Assembly (NCBI GenBank): GCA_003116995.1
Contig: BDSL01000065.1
Span: 157,001-221,000 of the forward strand
Length of the DNA stretch: 64,000 nt
Reading direction: 5' to 3'
Source of the DNA: Yamagishiella unicocca
Lineage: Eukaryota; Chlorophyta; Chlorophyceae; Chlamydomonadales; Volvocaceae
Position 1 is the first letter of the stretch. Each line of letters starts with the position of its first letter. Of the stretch, positions 22,607 through 35,300 are shown piece after piece. The position numbers and the translations under genes are program-made. The notes below the pieces were generated by a model that was given only the letters and a program-made list of their open reading frames with translations, was not told where the DNA came from and made no database searches.

Positions 22607-25600
22607 TCAGATCTTGACCAGAGTTATCTCCGGTGCCTTGCTGGGAGTCGTGGCGTCAGCAGCGAGCTCCCCGTCCGTGCTTGGATCCGCCCTCAGCGAG
22701 GATTCAATCGGACTGTGGGCAGGCGGTAATGGTAACATACAGGGGCCACAAGGTCGCTCGGGCGAGCCCCCTCCCAAACATCTTCCATGCCGAAGGGGGT
22801 GTGGGCTGTAGCAGGTCCCGAACCCGCGCACGCACCGCAGCTAGTTGGGCGTGCATTATCAAGACAAGCCACAATGCAATAAAGCTCGCACGGCGCGCCG
22901 GCAACTGCGCTCACTAATGTACAAGCAATCGTATATCCAAGTATATTCGTCGCGCGACGACTGTACAACTGGCACGAGCGCAAAGGCTTGGGTTAACACT
23001 TGAAACAACTTGCTAGGATTGGTTAAATATGACTACAGATGAATGCTCGTGCATTTATCCTGGCGCCCACCAAACCCGGGTCTTACCTCTTGTCGTCCTT
23101 GGTTTGGGCCGCAAACACGCCGTACAGGATGTAGATGACGACCACCGCCAGCGTCCACCAGCCAAATCTGCAGCCCAGATGGTGACGGGGGGGGGCATTG
23201 CTATGCTTGCGAGTGTGGGACAGTAAAAGGGAACCATTCAGCCCTCCTCACACACGTCACACAGCCCACGCCGTTTCCCGGCACGGAGCAGCATATCGCC
23301 AGTGGCCGTACCGTAAGTACGACTCCTGGTCCAGCTGCCCCAGCAGGAACGTGTTGACGAAGATGGATGCGCAGGGGATGGCCGGGTAGAGGGGCACCTT
23401 GTACCCCAGGGGGATGTACGCCTGGGAGCATAAAGGGGTGCAGCGCATGCACACATCTTGGAATTTGGATAGATAGCCGCAGCTGATGTATAGGGAAATT
23501 GGTTTCCTGCAGAGAGGTTGGTTACCTGAGGTCGGCTTTCCCCCGCCCCTGATGTCACCGCCGTTCAACGAACCCTGCACTTTCCGTTCAAGGTGTCCTA
23601 GGGCGCGTATGGCTGGTCTGATTGTCTGCAACGTTATGTGACAGGAGCAGCGCGGGCAGGGCCCTGCCATCGCCACCGAAGAAGCTCCCCATACGAACAC
23701 ACGTGCGCCCGGTGCACCCACCGGCTTGCAGAAGAAAAACATCGAGACGGGCACCGTGGCGCAGAGCACCGCCATGGCGATGAGCCACTTGTACTGCTCG
23801 TCCTTCCGTGCGCCCACCACGTCGTCTACGGTGTTATATGCGGGCAGGGTCCACACCAGCGTGAAGCCCAGCGAGAAACCAATCATGGCGAGGATGTGCA
23901 ACGCCTGGTTGGCGATTCGAAGCGGCGAGCCCTTCCCTGTGGCCGGCCAGGAGGTAGGATGGCGTGTTGGGGGGCGGGCGCTACCAGGCCCTGACCTAGG
24001 GCCTGGTATAGGCCCTGATCTGGGCCCTGACCAGGAGCCTAATCAGGAGCCTAATTGATAACCGGCGCGGAGGCGCGTGTGGCGCGGTATGGGCAGTGAG
24101 GGATTGTATCCTAGGAAATCGAGTTCCGAGACGTTTGTAAATGATCGAACCAGTTACGCGGTCGGTGCTGCTGCTGTTGGATCCCCGAAGGTTTTATCCA
24201 TACGTACCCAACATATTGGGATTTTAATGTGGGTGGGCAGCGTAGGTAGGTAGGTAGATGCGAGCGGGTCCACCACCCTCGCATCTGGCCCTGGCCCCCC
24301 GCACCTGGCACGTGCATTCGCCGCCAGATGAGCGCCACCGCCACGAACCAGAACACCACGAACGTGCCAATCGAAACCATGTTGGCCAAGTCATCAAACC
24401 CAGTCATCAGACCGATCACAGCGACGCAGATGCCGATGATCCTGAACCACACACATTTGTCAGAATTGCTGTTGGTACACGCAAGCATGCACACACACAG
24501 CAAGACAGCAAGACAATCGGTTGGGCGTAATATGTGTTTGCGGGAAATGGCATACATAATTAGGCGTTGGGAGCACAGGTTCGGTTGGGTGTAATAAGTG
24601 TTTGCGGGAAATGGCATATTTGGCGTTGGGAGCACAGGTTCGTACACTCGTACTCGGACAGCCTGTTACCCACCAGGTGGCCACCCAGGGCGTCTGCTTG
24701 GGGCCAATCCACGACAGGAACGGAGGCAGCATGCCCTCACGGCAGCAGCCCGTCAGGATGCGAGCGGGCGCGTAGATGCCAATCATGGTACTGGTGAGGA
24801 TGCCTGGTTGCACAAAGGATGGCGTGGATTTAAGACGAGGGGGTCGAACTGCTGATGCTACCTGTAGGAAGGCGCAAACCCCGACGGCGGAGCTCCCACA
24901 CCGTACACGCCCATTCAGGTGCACCCTCCACACCGCCATACAGCGCCACACACACAGCCACCCGCGCACCCAGGATGGCTCCCAGCGCGACGATGTGTTT
25001 GGCCCAGGTGAGACCCACGTAGTCGAATGCGTTCGCAAATGTGGCTTCCGTGTTAATCATGTTGCGGGGGACCATGAGGGCGAGTACGACACACATAAGG
25101 ACGTAGATCACCGAGACGATCGACAACGAGCCCAGAATGCCAACGGGCATCATCCTGCGAGGGTATGAAATCAAGTTAATCCGCGGGAGGCAGGGAACCG
25201 TTAAATGCGGAGTAACGGGGTGCAGTGTAGACGGGCGCGCGCAAGCAGGCGAGCTCCGCGGAGTCTTATTTAGGCAAGGCGGGAAAGGCGCGGTTGCGGT
25301 TGGACGCTGCAGGTGCACGTATTAGATCACGCTACGGCGCAAGGAGGTGAATCACGTGCGTACGTTCAAGGCGGTTGGTGAGCAGACACCTGCTTATAAT
25401 TAGTCATGTATAGCCAAGGCGGGCAAGGCCCTACCAAACGGCTACATGGGTTAAGTCTATGGCTTAGCATCTTAAGTGTATGGTAAGGCAGGCCGCTGCA
25501 AGCGGACGCACTTCGTGGGGTCAATGACCTCCTCCGCAGCAGTCGCCACAGCGTCGAAACCGATGAAGGAGAAGAAAGCGATGCTGGCGCCGTTGAACAC

Positions 25601-28600
25601 CTGCAACAATATGCGGTTGCAGGCACGCCGGTCCGGTCACGGGCAATTCCGCGTGTCGATCGGCTAGGGAGCGATCGGCGGTTTGGCCAACGGGTTTCTT
25701 TGGAGCTGCTCCCGCCAGTATGCAAACAAGGTCCAGGATAGCGCGCGCAGACGTTGATTCGTCTTAGTTGGTCCGCGCCACGACACACCGCTGGACTAGG
25801 CTGCCCCTATACCCTGCTGCGGTGCTGTTTCAGCGCCGCCGCCTGTCCTGACAGAATCCACGAGCGGGACAGAGGTCCTGCCCTCGAAGGATCTGCGTTG
25901 CCAGGCACAGCCTTTGCGCTGACCCTTGCCAGCCAGCGCCCGTGCCCACCTGCTTCCACTGATCAGGGTTGTCGTTAGGGAAGAACGGCTCGAAGCTGCG
26001 GCAGCGCAAATGGGAGAGCAGCCGGGTAGAGGGGTGGAGCTAACTAGGAGGGCACGCAGGCTGGCAGCGCCAGGCTTCCAAGCAACCCATTGACTGGACA
26101 TGCACCGCGAGTTTCATGCCCTTGGGGCTGGCGACTAGCTCGCTGATCGACTACCTACGTACTTGGCGGTGTCCGCCTGCGTGAAGCCGGCGATGATGAT
26201 GAACAGCATGATCACGACGTGAATGATCGTGATGACAGTGTTAGCGGTGGTGGACTCCTTGGCGCCCAGCGCCAGCACGGCGGTGATCGCCAGCGTCAGT
26301 CCGAAAGCCCACCTGGCGGCGGCAGGATTATGATCGTTTGCAGTGGGTGGAAGCAAGTGAGCATTGAAAGGGTAGGGTGCATCTCGGGCCACGTACGGTT
26401 AGGGGGCTGCTTTGCCAGGTGAGTTGGTTATCATGGCAGGCAGGTGTCATGCTGCTTTACCCAGCCCACAACCCAAGTACCTGCACCCAGCCAAACCCAA
26501 TCCAAGTACCCACATCCAACCAAACCTCACCGACGCCGTTTCTCCGCAATCATCCACACGCCCGCTGACCCTATATAAACGGCCACCCCGCCCCCTGCCT
26601 CCTTTATGCTTCTGCGCCCCCTCGCCGTGTAGCGCCGTCTCAGCCCCGCCATGCACGCACCAGTCAATGGTGTACGTCTTGCCGCCAAACGTGGTGTCGT
26701 ACAGGAAGAAGTGACTGTCCTGCAGGCGGCAGGCAGCAGGATGCAAAGTAGTTGCGATTCGTATGTAGGGGCTCCCTGCAGGCGGCGACCCGTTTTGGCC
26801 GTGCACAAGAAGGTAGGAGAATATACGGATACCGTGCGCTTGCACATTGCACACAATGAGCCGAGGCGACAGCTCAGCCGAGAGTTGCTTACTCACCTTG
26901 CCGATGAGCACCGCGAAGTACGGTGCGAAGCCACGAATGACCGCCGCATCAGCCAGGATGTACTCGAAGAGCAGGTTGGAAACGACGATCCTGCAGGTAT
27001 CGGAACATCGCATCCACGCTTGCTGTGAAAGGCCAATGTCCGGAACGGTCGGCGTTGGTGGCGGATGGGATTAAACTGGCCACCGTGCGCCTTGCTGGAC
27101 GACTGCACGTGTATTGGCACCAGCCCCAACCCCTATTTGGGCTGGACTAGAGCAGGGTTCGGCAAAACAATGCAGAATGGCTTCACTCTTCGTGCTGCCC
27201 CAAATCGATTTCTCACCATGCGAGGAACTCGCCCAGTGACCCCGCGATGTAGTTGTACCTGCAGCAGGGAGGGGCGCAAGTAAGACCACGTCGGGAATCT
27301 GCAACAAGTAGTATGATATCATACGCAGCGGGCGTCCTGAGGTAGGGATGCCTGCTACCGGCAGCTACCGGTACGTGTGCCCCACTCACGCTGCTCCCGC
27401 CAGCGGCATGTCCACGGCAAACTCCGCATAGCAGAAGCAAGAGAGGTACGCGCTGACGGCCTGCAGGCATGAAGGGGATGCCGTAGATGGGCGAACGCGT
27501 TGTTGCAATTCATCAGCAGACGAACGCATCCTTATTGCGCTATAAATGACATTCGCTTTTCGCTCGCCTGGACGAGGCGGCGGCCGAATAACTTCAAGTG
27601 GATGTATGTGTTGTGTTGTGCGCAACAGTGTATACTCCATGGGCTCCATCCAGGCATGGCCGGGCGAAGGCTATCACAGTTCGCGGCTAAGCGACGATTT
27701 AACACACAGTCGTTATTTTTTACAACTCAACAAATGAAACCGTCCACGCCGCGTAGGCAGATACAGCAGCCTAATCCAACTAGCACGCACGTGAGGATCA
27801 CATCACGCACCGCAATCACGTAGGCGATGCAGACGGCAGGTCCCGTGTAATCGACCGCAATGGTGCCGGGCGCGATAAAAATCCCTGCGTACATCGATGT
27901 TATGGGCGGGTGGGTAGGTGGCAGCGAGGCGGAGTTAAGCCACCGTGTCATGCTCGAGAGCAGGCACAGAAGTAATGGCGTTTGAGGGCAGGCAGGGCTT
28001 GAGAGTACTAGGAAAAAACCCAGCATCCAGGCTCCATTTGGGTTCGCCCGGGCTTGAGGACACTGTAACATATTGATACCACCAAAGCCAGAGGGACACG
28101 CGCCAGGGCCAACAGCGGTGGTATCCAGCGTTAGCAGCACACAGGAGCACACCCGCCGCACGTGTCACGACTCCCCGGCCGATAATCTGCCCCGCACTGC
28201 GGCATGGTGTACGACGTTCATTTTTGCTTACCGGCGCCCAGCATAAGGCCCACTCCCACGCAGGTCAGGCCCAGCGACCCCAGGGTACGCTTCAGCGGCC
28301 CCTGCGCGTCCCACATGAACGTGCTCGGTCATCAACGTTTTTCGCGTGACATGCGTGGATTACGGCAATAAAGCCCACCAGCTGCTCCGTTCGTGGTACG
28401 GTAACATAATCGTTGTGACAGCTTCACAGCGCACCTTATTCGATGCTTCGATTTCCATTTGCTCTGTCGTCTTAGTCTTGATCACTCTGTCTCGTATCAT
28501 GCGCGGATACTGCAGCACACATCGAAACGCGGTTAACCACGTGAGGTGCGAGCGAAGTTTCCTCACACATTGACCTTCGCCTGCAAGATACTTTCAAGAG

Positions 28601-28802
28601 GCAACCAGCGAATCTTCAATTTAACTGGACTATGCCGCCATTATCCACCAAACTATTCGACAGCATGTAAGCAGCTTTCGAAAACTGACGACGCGCGTAC
28701 CTTTCGGAGCAGGCTCACATACTCATTAGGTGTGAAGCCCCAGGCAGAGCTTGTGCCCATTGCCTTTGCATCGTCTGCAAGGCTTGAGAAAAAGCCGACC
28801 AT
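22607..28802 (-). CDS. Cationic amino acid transporter (CAT family, APC superfamily), copy A
   Basis: Eighteen exons, 611 aa: 28802-28701, 28509-28435, 28301-28232, 27884-27811, 27460-27390, 27258-27217, 26990-26897, 26719-26661, 26312-26163, 25995-25950, 25600-25512, 25154-24970, 24803-24674, 24441-24305, 23936-23722, 23421-23312, 23167-23087, 22712-22607. CAT proteins are multi-spanning (about 14 helices) permeases for cationic and other amino acids; the substrate here is not predictable. Seen: APC signature GAGIFIAPGTIAVDYTGPA (residue 81 on), YAEFAVDMPLAGAAYNYI, GFDAVATAAEEVIDPTK and YAPARILTGCCREGMLP. Length fits plant CATs. Met at 28805 is an alternative start. A TAA (23083-23085) overlaps the last donor and would truncate an unspliced message. 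Paralogue of the next gene upstream. Confidence 0.93.
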
Positions 28803-29340
28803 CATATCCTGGCCGCTGGCCGGCTGCGGTTTGCGGCAAAGCACGCAGCTATGCAATGAGTTTGTGATATAGTACAAGATAACTAAAAGTGTTTAGTCTG
28901 CAGCCCGCTTAACCGCCGCGTCAGGGCTTTAGGGTTCTAGGGTTGTCGCGTGTGGAATCTAATGGGCCATTCCTAGATCCTATGTAACGTGCTAGTGTGT
29001 AAGGTGCCAAACGATCCGTTTTTAATTTGTGTCATTCGTATACGGTTTGGGAGGCCATGTGACGTACTTCGCGTTCCTAACGGATTATGAACATATGCCC
29101 AGCGGTCAGAAGTTTGTGTGATAAGAGTTAAATGCACGATTCCTATGCAGTTAACGCAGCGTACACTTACCGCAGCTCACATGGCAGCTGACCTAGCTGT
29201 CTGCCTTTTGCCAGCTTGCCTTTGGGCAGCCTAAAAACAATAACTATTGCAGCTACAAACACGTGCATAGACGTTTGCATTGGTTATGTAATGCAAACGT
29301 CTATTGCTAAGCACTTGCTAGCCTTTCCAATGTACCGTTA
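28803..29340. other. 5' flank of CAT copy A; perfect hairpin at 29267-29304
   Basis: No coding content seen. A hairpin with 15-base perfect arms (ATAGACGTTTGCATT at 29267-29281 and its complement at 29290-29304) and an 8-base loop lies about 465 bases upstream of the start codon. It could be a small inverted-repeat element, a regulatory stem or chance; the arm length makes chance unlikely. Confidence 0.5.
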
Positions 29341-29720
29341 TCTAAAGGGGTGAGACCCCTTGAGACACCATCCGAGACCCTTACCCTAACGGTCGTAAAT
29401 TATTCCATTAAAAAGATAATGGTTACCAATATTATTATGCTGTGACTGAGACGCGTAGTTCCTGGAACTGGGAAACCTTGCTCATCGTTACTCCGACCCC
29501 GATTGAAGACCCATCGTCAACGGCAAGCTTATAAAGTTATAGCAACAAGAACCTGAGGCGCTTCTTTATCGTATAGAGTAGCTCGAATGTCAACACTGTG
29601 AGTCACGACAAAGCTTGCAGCACCATGACGACAGTCTCACCGCGAACATAGCCCCGAGCCCAAGCCCAAACCCACAAGCCTTAGCCTAGCCGACGGCGCG
29701 AAATTGAGAAACAATCTGAA

Positions 29721-31494
29721 TTATTGCCTTTTCGTAGGAAGTACACTCCACCACATCTCCGTTATTGCAATGCGCTGATGGGAAGACCTTGCCGCTTCCT
29801 TTGACGGGTTTTCGCTGAAGAATTTATCCAGGACCATGCAAACGCGCGTAATCTTGATACAGGGACCTGCGTCGTTGGGCCGACCCATGAGGCATCTATG
29901 CTGACCCCTCCCCCGGTTCGAAAGCCGGATTGCTCTCCTGGTTAAAGCCAGACCAGCCCCCCGCGCCCTACCAGCTCTCAAATATCATACTAGGTACTAG
30001 TTGGGCGCGGCGGCGGTGGCCTAGGGTCGCGTACGGCAACAATCGGGCACTTTCCGTCTCCCAGCCCCTCCAGCAGCAAGGGAGCGCCTGGACCGCCCCA
30101 AGCGGGTTTGCTCTCCTGGTTAAAGCCAGACCAGCCCCCCGCGCCCTACCAGCTCTCAAATATCATACTAGGTACTAGTTGGGCGCGGCGGCGGTGGCCT
30201 AGGGTCGCGTACGGCAACAATCGGGCACTTTCCGTCTCCCAGCCCCTCCAGCAGCAAGGGAGCGCCTGGACCGCCCCAAGCGGGTTTGCTCTCCTGGTTA
30301 AAGCCAGACCAGCCCCCCGCGCCCTACCAGCTCTCAAATATCATACTAGGTACTAGTTGGGCGCGGCGGCGGTGGCCTAGGGTCGCGTACGGCAACAATC
30401 GGGCACTTTCCGTCTCCCAGCCCCTCCAGCAGCAAGGGAGCGCCTGGACCGCCCCAAGCGGGTTTGCTCTCCTGGTTAAAGCCAGACCAGCCCCCCGCGC
30501 CCTACCAGCTCTCAAATATCATACTAGGTACTAGTTGGGCGCGGCGGCGGTGGCCTAGGGTCGCGTACGGCAACAATCGGGCACTTTCCGTCTCCCAGCC
30601 CCTCCAGCAGCAAGGGAGCGCCTGGACCGCCCCAAGCGGGTTTGCTCTCCTGGTTAAAGCCAGACCAGCCCCCCGCGCCCTACCAGCTCTCAAATATCAT
30701 ACTAGGTACTAGTTGGGCGCGGCGGCGGTGGCCTAGGGTCGCGTACGGCAACAATCGGGCACTTTCCGTCTCCCAGCCCCTCCAGCAGCAAGGGAGCGCC
30801 TGGACCGCCCCAAGCGGGTTTGCTCTCCTGGTTAAAGCCAGACCAGCCCCCCGCGCCCTACCAGCTCTCAAATATCATACTAGGTACTAGTTGGGCGCGG
30901 CGGCGGTGGCCTAGGGTCGCGTACGGCAACAATCGGGCACTTTCCCTCTCCCAGCCCCTCCAGCAGCAAGGGAGCGCCTGGACCGCCCCAAGCGGGTTTG
31001 CTCTCCTGGTTAAAGCCAGACCAGCCCCCCGCGCCCTACCAGCTCTCAAATATCATACTAGGTACTAGTTGGGCGCGGCGGCGGTGGCCTAGGGTCGCGT
31101 ACGGCAACAATCGGGCACTTTCCCTCTCCCAGCCCCTCCAGCAGCAAGGGAGCGCCTGGACCGCCCCAAGCGGGGATTAAGCCGCCCCCCCGCACTGCCG
31201 CTGTAGGAGTTCTCTCTTCGGCGGAGTGGGTGACTGCCGGCAAGGGCTGTGATTGTGGAGACGGGCAAAACCCCCAACAAAAGCGCGAGCACCGCGGCTT
31301 GCACGAGAACATGTTGCACGCCCGAGCGCCAACCTTTGGGAAGCCATCTGCCGCATCCACCGAGTGTAGATGAGTGAGCCCTTCCTGGCTGTGAGGGTGG
31401 TCTCCTTCAAAAACGTGCTAAGGATCGACTTGTCCAGGCCCGCAGAGCTCAAGTAAGCTTGCAGGTCATCTTCAGAAGGTGTAACGCTATGCAA
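29721..31494 (-). CDS. Possible two-exon small gene of unknown function
   Basis: Two frames look protein-like. 31494-31320 begins at a Met and includes SEDDLQAYLSSAGLDKSIL and RKGSLIYTRWMRQMA. 29866-29721 includes PCIKITRVCMVLDKFFSE and ends in a stop. Joining them with a GT donor at 31319 and an AG acceptor at 29867 keeps phase and gives 106 aa. The intron would contain the complete 178-bp satellite. An alternative donor at 31333 breaks the phase. No domain is recognised, and further exons are possible. The evidence is only residue composition and one compatible splice, so this is weak. Confidence 0.3.
29929..31174. repeat. 178-bp satellite, seven tandem copies
   Basis: Seven head-to-tail units of 178 bases (starts 29929, 30107, 30285, 30463, 30641, 30819, 30997) that are almost identical. 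Units 6 and 7 share a G-to-C change (TTTCCCTCTCC in place of TTTCCGTCTCC), so one arose from the other. Each unit can be read as an 82-codon open frame on the plus strand and a 63-codon frame on the minus strand. These simply repeat and are not supported as genes. Confidence 0.97.
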
Positions 31495-31927
31495 TGAACA
31501 GACTACGTGACAAGAACCGCGGTCGTTAACGCCACCGAGATAGCGACAGTCGTTCCTCTTGTGCGTTTTGACCGCAACGCATCTTCAGGCGTCGGTATAA
31601 AAATATTCTCTTTCAACTTGAGCAATCTACATTTAAAAACGAGGAAATTTTTTGGCCCGTTTCTTTAATATCAGGCCCGAGACCGTCTGGAGGCACGATG
31701 CTCGTCTCCCCATGGGTCTCCGAGATCCGTACATCGGACTCTGAAGGGGTCTCACCCCTTTACGTATTATACTGGTATGTCGGTGTTGCTCATCAAACAT
31801 GGTCGGAACCCCTGGGACCCTGGACGTTCAAGTCCTTGAGACAGCATTGCCTCCACCAGAATTGCCTGAACCCTTCGCGCAAAACAGTATGAGCTCCCTT
31901 CTCGTATCATTTATGAGCAGGAGATTA

Positions 31928-31932
31928 TTACA
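31928..31932 (-). terminator. Candidate TGTAA poly(A) signal of CAT copy B
   Basis: Minus-strand TGTAA about 390 bases past the stop of the second CAT gene. It is the nearest candidate I found, but the distance is long. Confidence 0.3.
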
Positions 31933-32320
31933 CTGGTCCTGTCCATATCCCCATAGCCACGTACGCGCTACATCACTACCTGCATATACACAAAACATGG
32001 GCAGTGATAGGTAGGCTGCGTGCAGAACTATCCTGCCTTGCCATTTTGGGGGTAGCAACCATGCCTTGTCCGGAGCCAAACCGACGTGGCCGGTGCCGCC
32101 TCATCATCGGACCAACTGCGATAGCTACACATGTTCCGTATCTAACGTGCGTGCGGTTCTAACGTATAAAATGGATGCGAGTCGCCGCATACAGCCGCAA
32201 AGAGACATACCCTGCCTGCTTATCAGGTGTATGAACGTTAAGAAGAAAACCCTCAGCGATGCGGATCACAACAACAAAGACAAGTTCCTGGTGCTGGTAT
32301 TTATGTAGATGTGGATGCCC

Positions 32321-35300
32321 TCACATCTTCGCCATCATGACAACTGAAACCACCTCCTGCTGCTGCTTCTGGACGCCGTCCAGAGACGGTGTTTTCTCGA
32401 GATAATCGACAGCCCCGCTTGGATCCACCTTGATGGAATCGTCGATAGAGCTGAACGCATACAGATACAGGGGAGCACAGAGGCAAGCGGACATGTGCTT
32501 GGTGCGCGGATGGGACGTTACTTGCGCATGCAAGGCGCGGATACAGGAACCCGCCCTTCAAAGCAACACTAGTCCGAAAAGCAGCACTGAAAGGAAAATC
32601 GTGTACATACGGCAGGCACGGTTGCACCGGCACATGTTTTGTTGACCAAGGCATGTCATGTAATCGTCACTACTTAAGGTATGTCCACTGCTCGACGCTG
32701 TTCACTACGCTGCGTAACCGAGGTCTTCCTTCTAGTAATAGGAGGCGCCTGAGTTACGCGCGCCATAGATAGCCTTCAGGTCGCACCTCTTGTTATCCTT
32801 GACCTGCGCCGCAAACACGCCGTACACGATGTAGAGGGTGGTTACCCCCAGCGTCCACCAGCCGAACCTGCAAGTAGGTGCATGGCATGAGCAGTAAGGG
32901 GTCGATAGTAGGTCGTGAGAGCGCACGATGAGTGGACACAGCAGGTCGAGTAACTGGACACCGGAGCTCGTACGCACAAGCAAGCAAGTAAGCCTGCAAA
33001 GGCTTCCAGCAATCCATGAGTGATTACGCCTTCACACAAACTCGTCGCGACATGAGTGATTACGCCCTCGTACCAACTTGTCGCGACATGTGTCCTTCTG
33101 ACTCCTACGCAGCACTTGTACACCGCTCTGCCACAGTAAGCACGTACTACACAGCACTTGTACACCGCTCTGCCACAGTAAGCACGTACTACACAGCACT
33201 TGCACACCGCTCTGCCGCAGTAAGCACGTAGTACACAGCACTTGCACACCGCTCTGCCGCAGTAAGCACGTATTAGCGTATGTCTTCGACACCATGCATG
33301 TAAGCACTCTTGCTCACCGCGTATACGACTCTTCGTCCAGTTGCCCCAGAAGGAAGATGTTGACGAAGACGGACGCGCAGGGGATGAACGGAAAGAGGGG
33401 CACCTTGTACCCCAGGGGAACGTACGCCTGGAGTGAAGCGAGGGTGGCACACAGGGGGACAGGCGAGTGGGCGGGCGGCATGGCAAGGTGTGCGGTACTT
33501 ATAGCTCAGGCACGATGACAGGTAGGGCACCTCGTGTTCACGTACTTTGCTTCTAGCTGTTCGCGGCATCCCGCTGCGATGCGGCACGGGAAGGAAGCGC
33601 GGTGTGGACAGAGTAACGTGCCGACGTTGCTCGCCGCACTATGCTGGCAGCACCCCATAAGAACGAACAACTGTGGGCCCGTCCTGCGTGCTACGACTCC
33701 CGTACTCACCGGTTTGCAGAAGAAGAACATGGAGAACGCTGCTGCCAGGGACAGCACTGCCATGGCGATGAGCCACTTGTACTGCTCGTTGACCCACTTG
33801 CCCTCAACGCCGTCTACCGTGTTGTATACGGGCAGAGTCCAGACAAGCGTGAAGCCCAGAGAGAAACCAATGACGGCGAGGATGTGCAACGACTGGTTGG
33901 CGATACGAAGCGGCGAGCCCTTCCCTGCTTAGCATCGTCCATCCATTACAAGGAAAAATTGTGTTGGGCGTGCTGGGCGTTAGTTCAGCGTTGACTGATT
34001 GAGCTTGAGCTGGTTGAGCGGTCGGCGGTAGGTGGGCGGTGGGAAGTTTGGCGGTAGTTGGGCGGTGGGCGGTAGGAAGAAGGCAGGTAACGGTAGAGCA
34101 GCCCGTTCCATGTCACGCACGGTGGAAGTTGCGTCCTACACACGTGTCTCCAGCTCTCCACTAATTTATCAACCTATCAACCTAACTATCTACAGCACAA
34201 TCTACAAGCAAATAAAGCTGCTGAACTCCGTCGTAAACCCCCCGCACCTGGCACGTGCATTCGCCGCCAGAGCAGCGCCACGGCCACAAACCAAAACACC
34301 ACCAGCGTGCCGATGGAAACCATGTTGGCGAGGTGCGCAAAGTCCGTCATCAGAGCGATCACAGCGACGCAGATGCCGATGATCCTGAAGGCAGTCCGCG
34401 AGGACATAAATACACAGCGCGCACAACATTTCAGCGAACGTGATACAATTCCATAGAAGCCTCGTGGAAGAGCGAATGAGGGGTATCCATTTGTTCCTGC
34501 CAGTCGCATAGCAGGTAAGCAGCAGCTAGCAAACCATTCTCCAGCCGGTCCTCCAGCCGATTGCTCAATGATCGGCTTGCTGGTCTCCTTGATCTTTACG
34601 TACTTAGCCAATCGCTACTGGGCACACACACACGCAGCCCCGTTACTCGGCTCAAACCCACGCACCAAGTGGCCACCCAGGGCGTCTGCTTGGGACCGAC
34701 CCAAGACATGACCGGCGGCAGCATCCCCTCACGGCAGCAGCCAGTAAGGATGCGGGCGGGCGCGTAGATGCCCATCATGGTCCCCGTGAGGATACCTGTA
34801 GTTTGCGAGCGAAAGTCAGAGAGTCAGAGTGCGCCGAGGAGCGACCGGGCGCAAATGGCGCGACAGTGTTACCGCTCTCGGCAGATATGTACAGATACGT
34901 ACGACAGCCACGTTTCCGTACACATGTAGGTGCTTGCCCTTTTGAAACTACAACACCACGCAGCTACGCACCCAGGATGGCGCCCAGCGCGACGATGTGT
35001 TTGGCCCACGAGAGACCCACGTAGTCGAAAGCCGCGGCAAAGGTGGCGTCCGTGTTGATCATATCGCGGGGGACCATGAGACACAGTACGACACACATGA
35101 GGACGTAGATCACCGTGACAATGGTCATCGAGCCCAGGATGCCGATTGGCATCATCCTGCGGACAGCAACATGTGAGGCAAGGGCGTCATTGCTGAACTT
35201 ATGATGGCAGTTACCAGTCGGCAAGTCGAGCTCAAGCCTAGATGGCATCAAATAAAGACCTGGTTGATTCGTACAGACACTGCGGTTAAGGCGGGGCAGA

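Noticed and set aside
23083..23085. TAA as the true end of CAT copy A
   Set aside because: Splicing at the overlapping donor joins in phase to an exon at 22712-22607 that is homologous to the last exon of copy B, so the stop is intronic in the spliced message.
26159..26162. CAT exon 9 ending after the TAC codon (donor GTAGGT in copy A, GTGACT in copy B)
   Set aside because: It breaks codon phase with the next exon in both genes. A donor two bases earlier in the TAC region (GTACGT in both) restores phase in both.
28926..28946. Interstitial telomere repeat (TTTAGGG followed by CTAGGG)
   Set aside because: Only two imperfect units occur; a real interstitial telomere tract would show several.
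29930..31068. Repeated 82-codon (plus) and 63-codon (minus) open frames as a small gene family
   Set aside because: They are the same satellite unit read seven times, with no domain, promoter or independent conservation.
33111..33279. CRISPR-like array
   Set aside because: The 42-base units are contiguous tandem repeats with no unique spacers and lie in a spliced intron.
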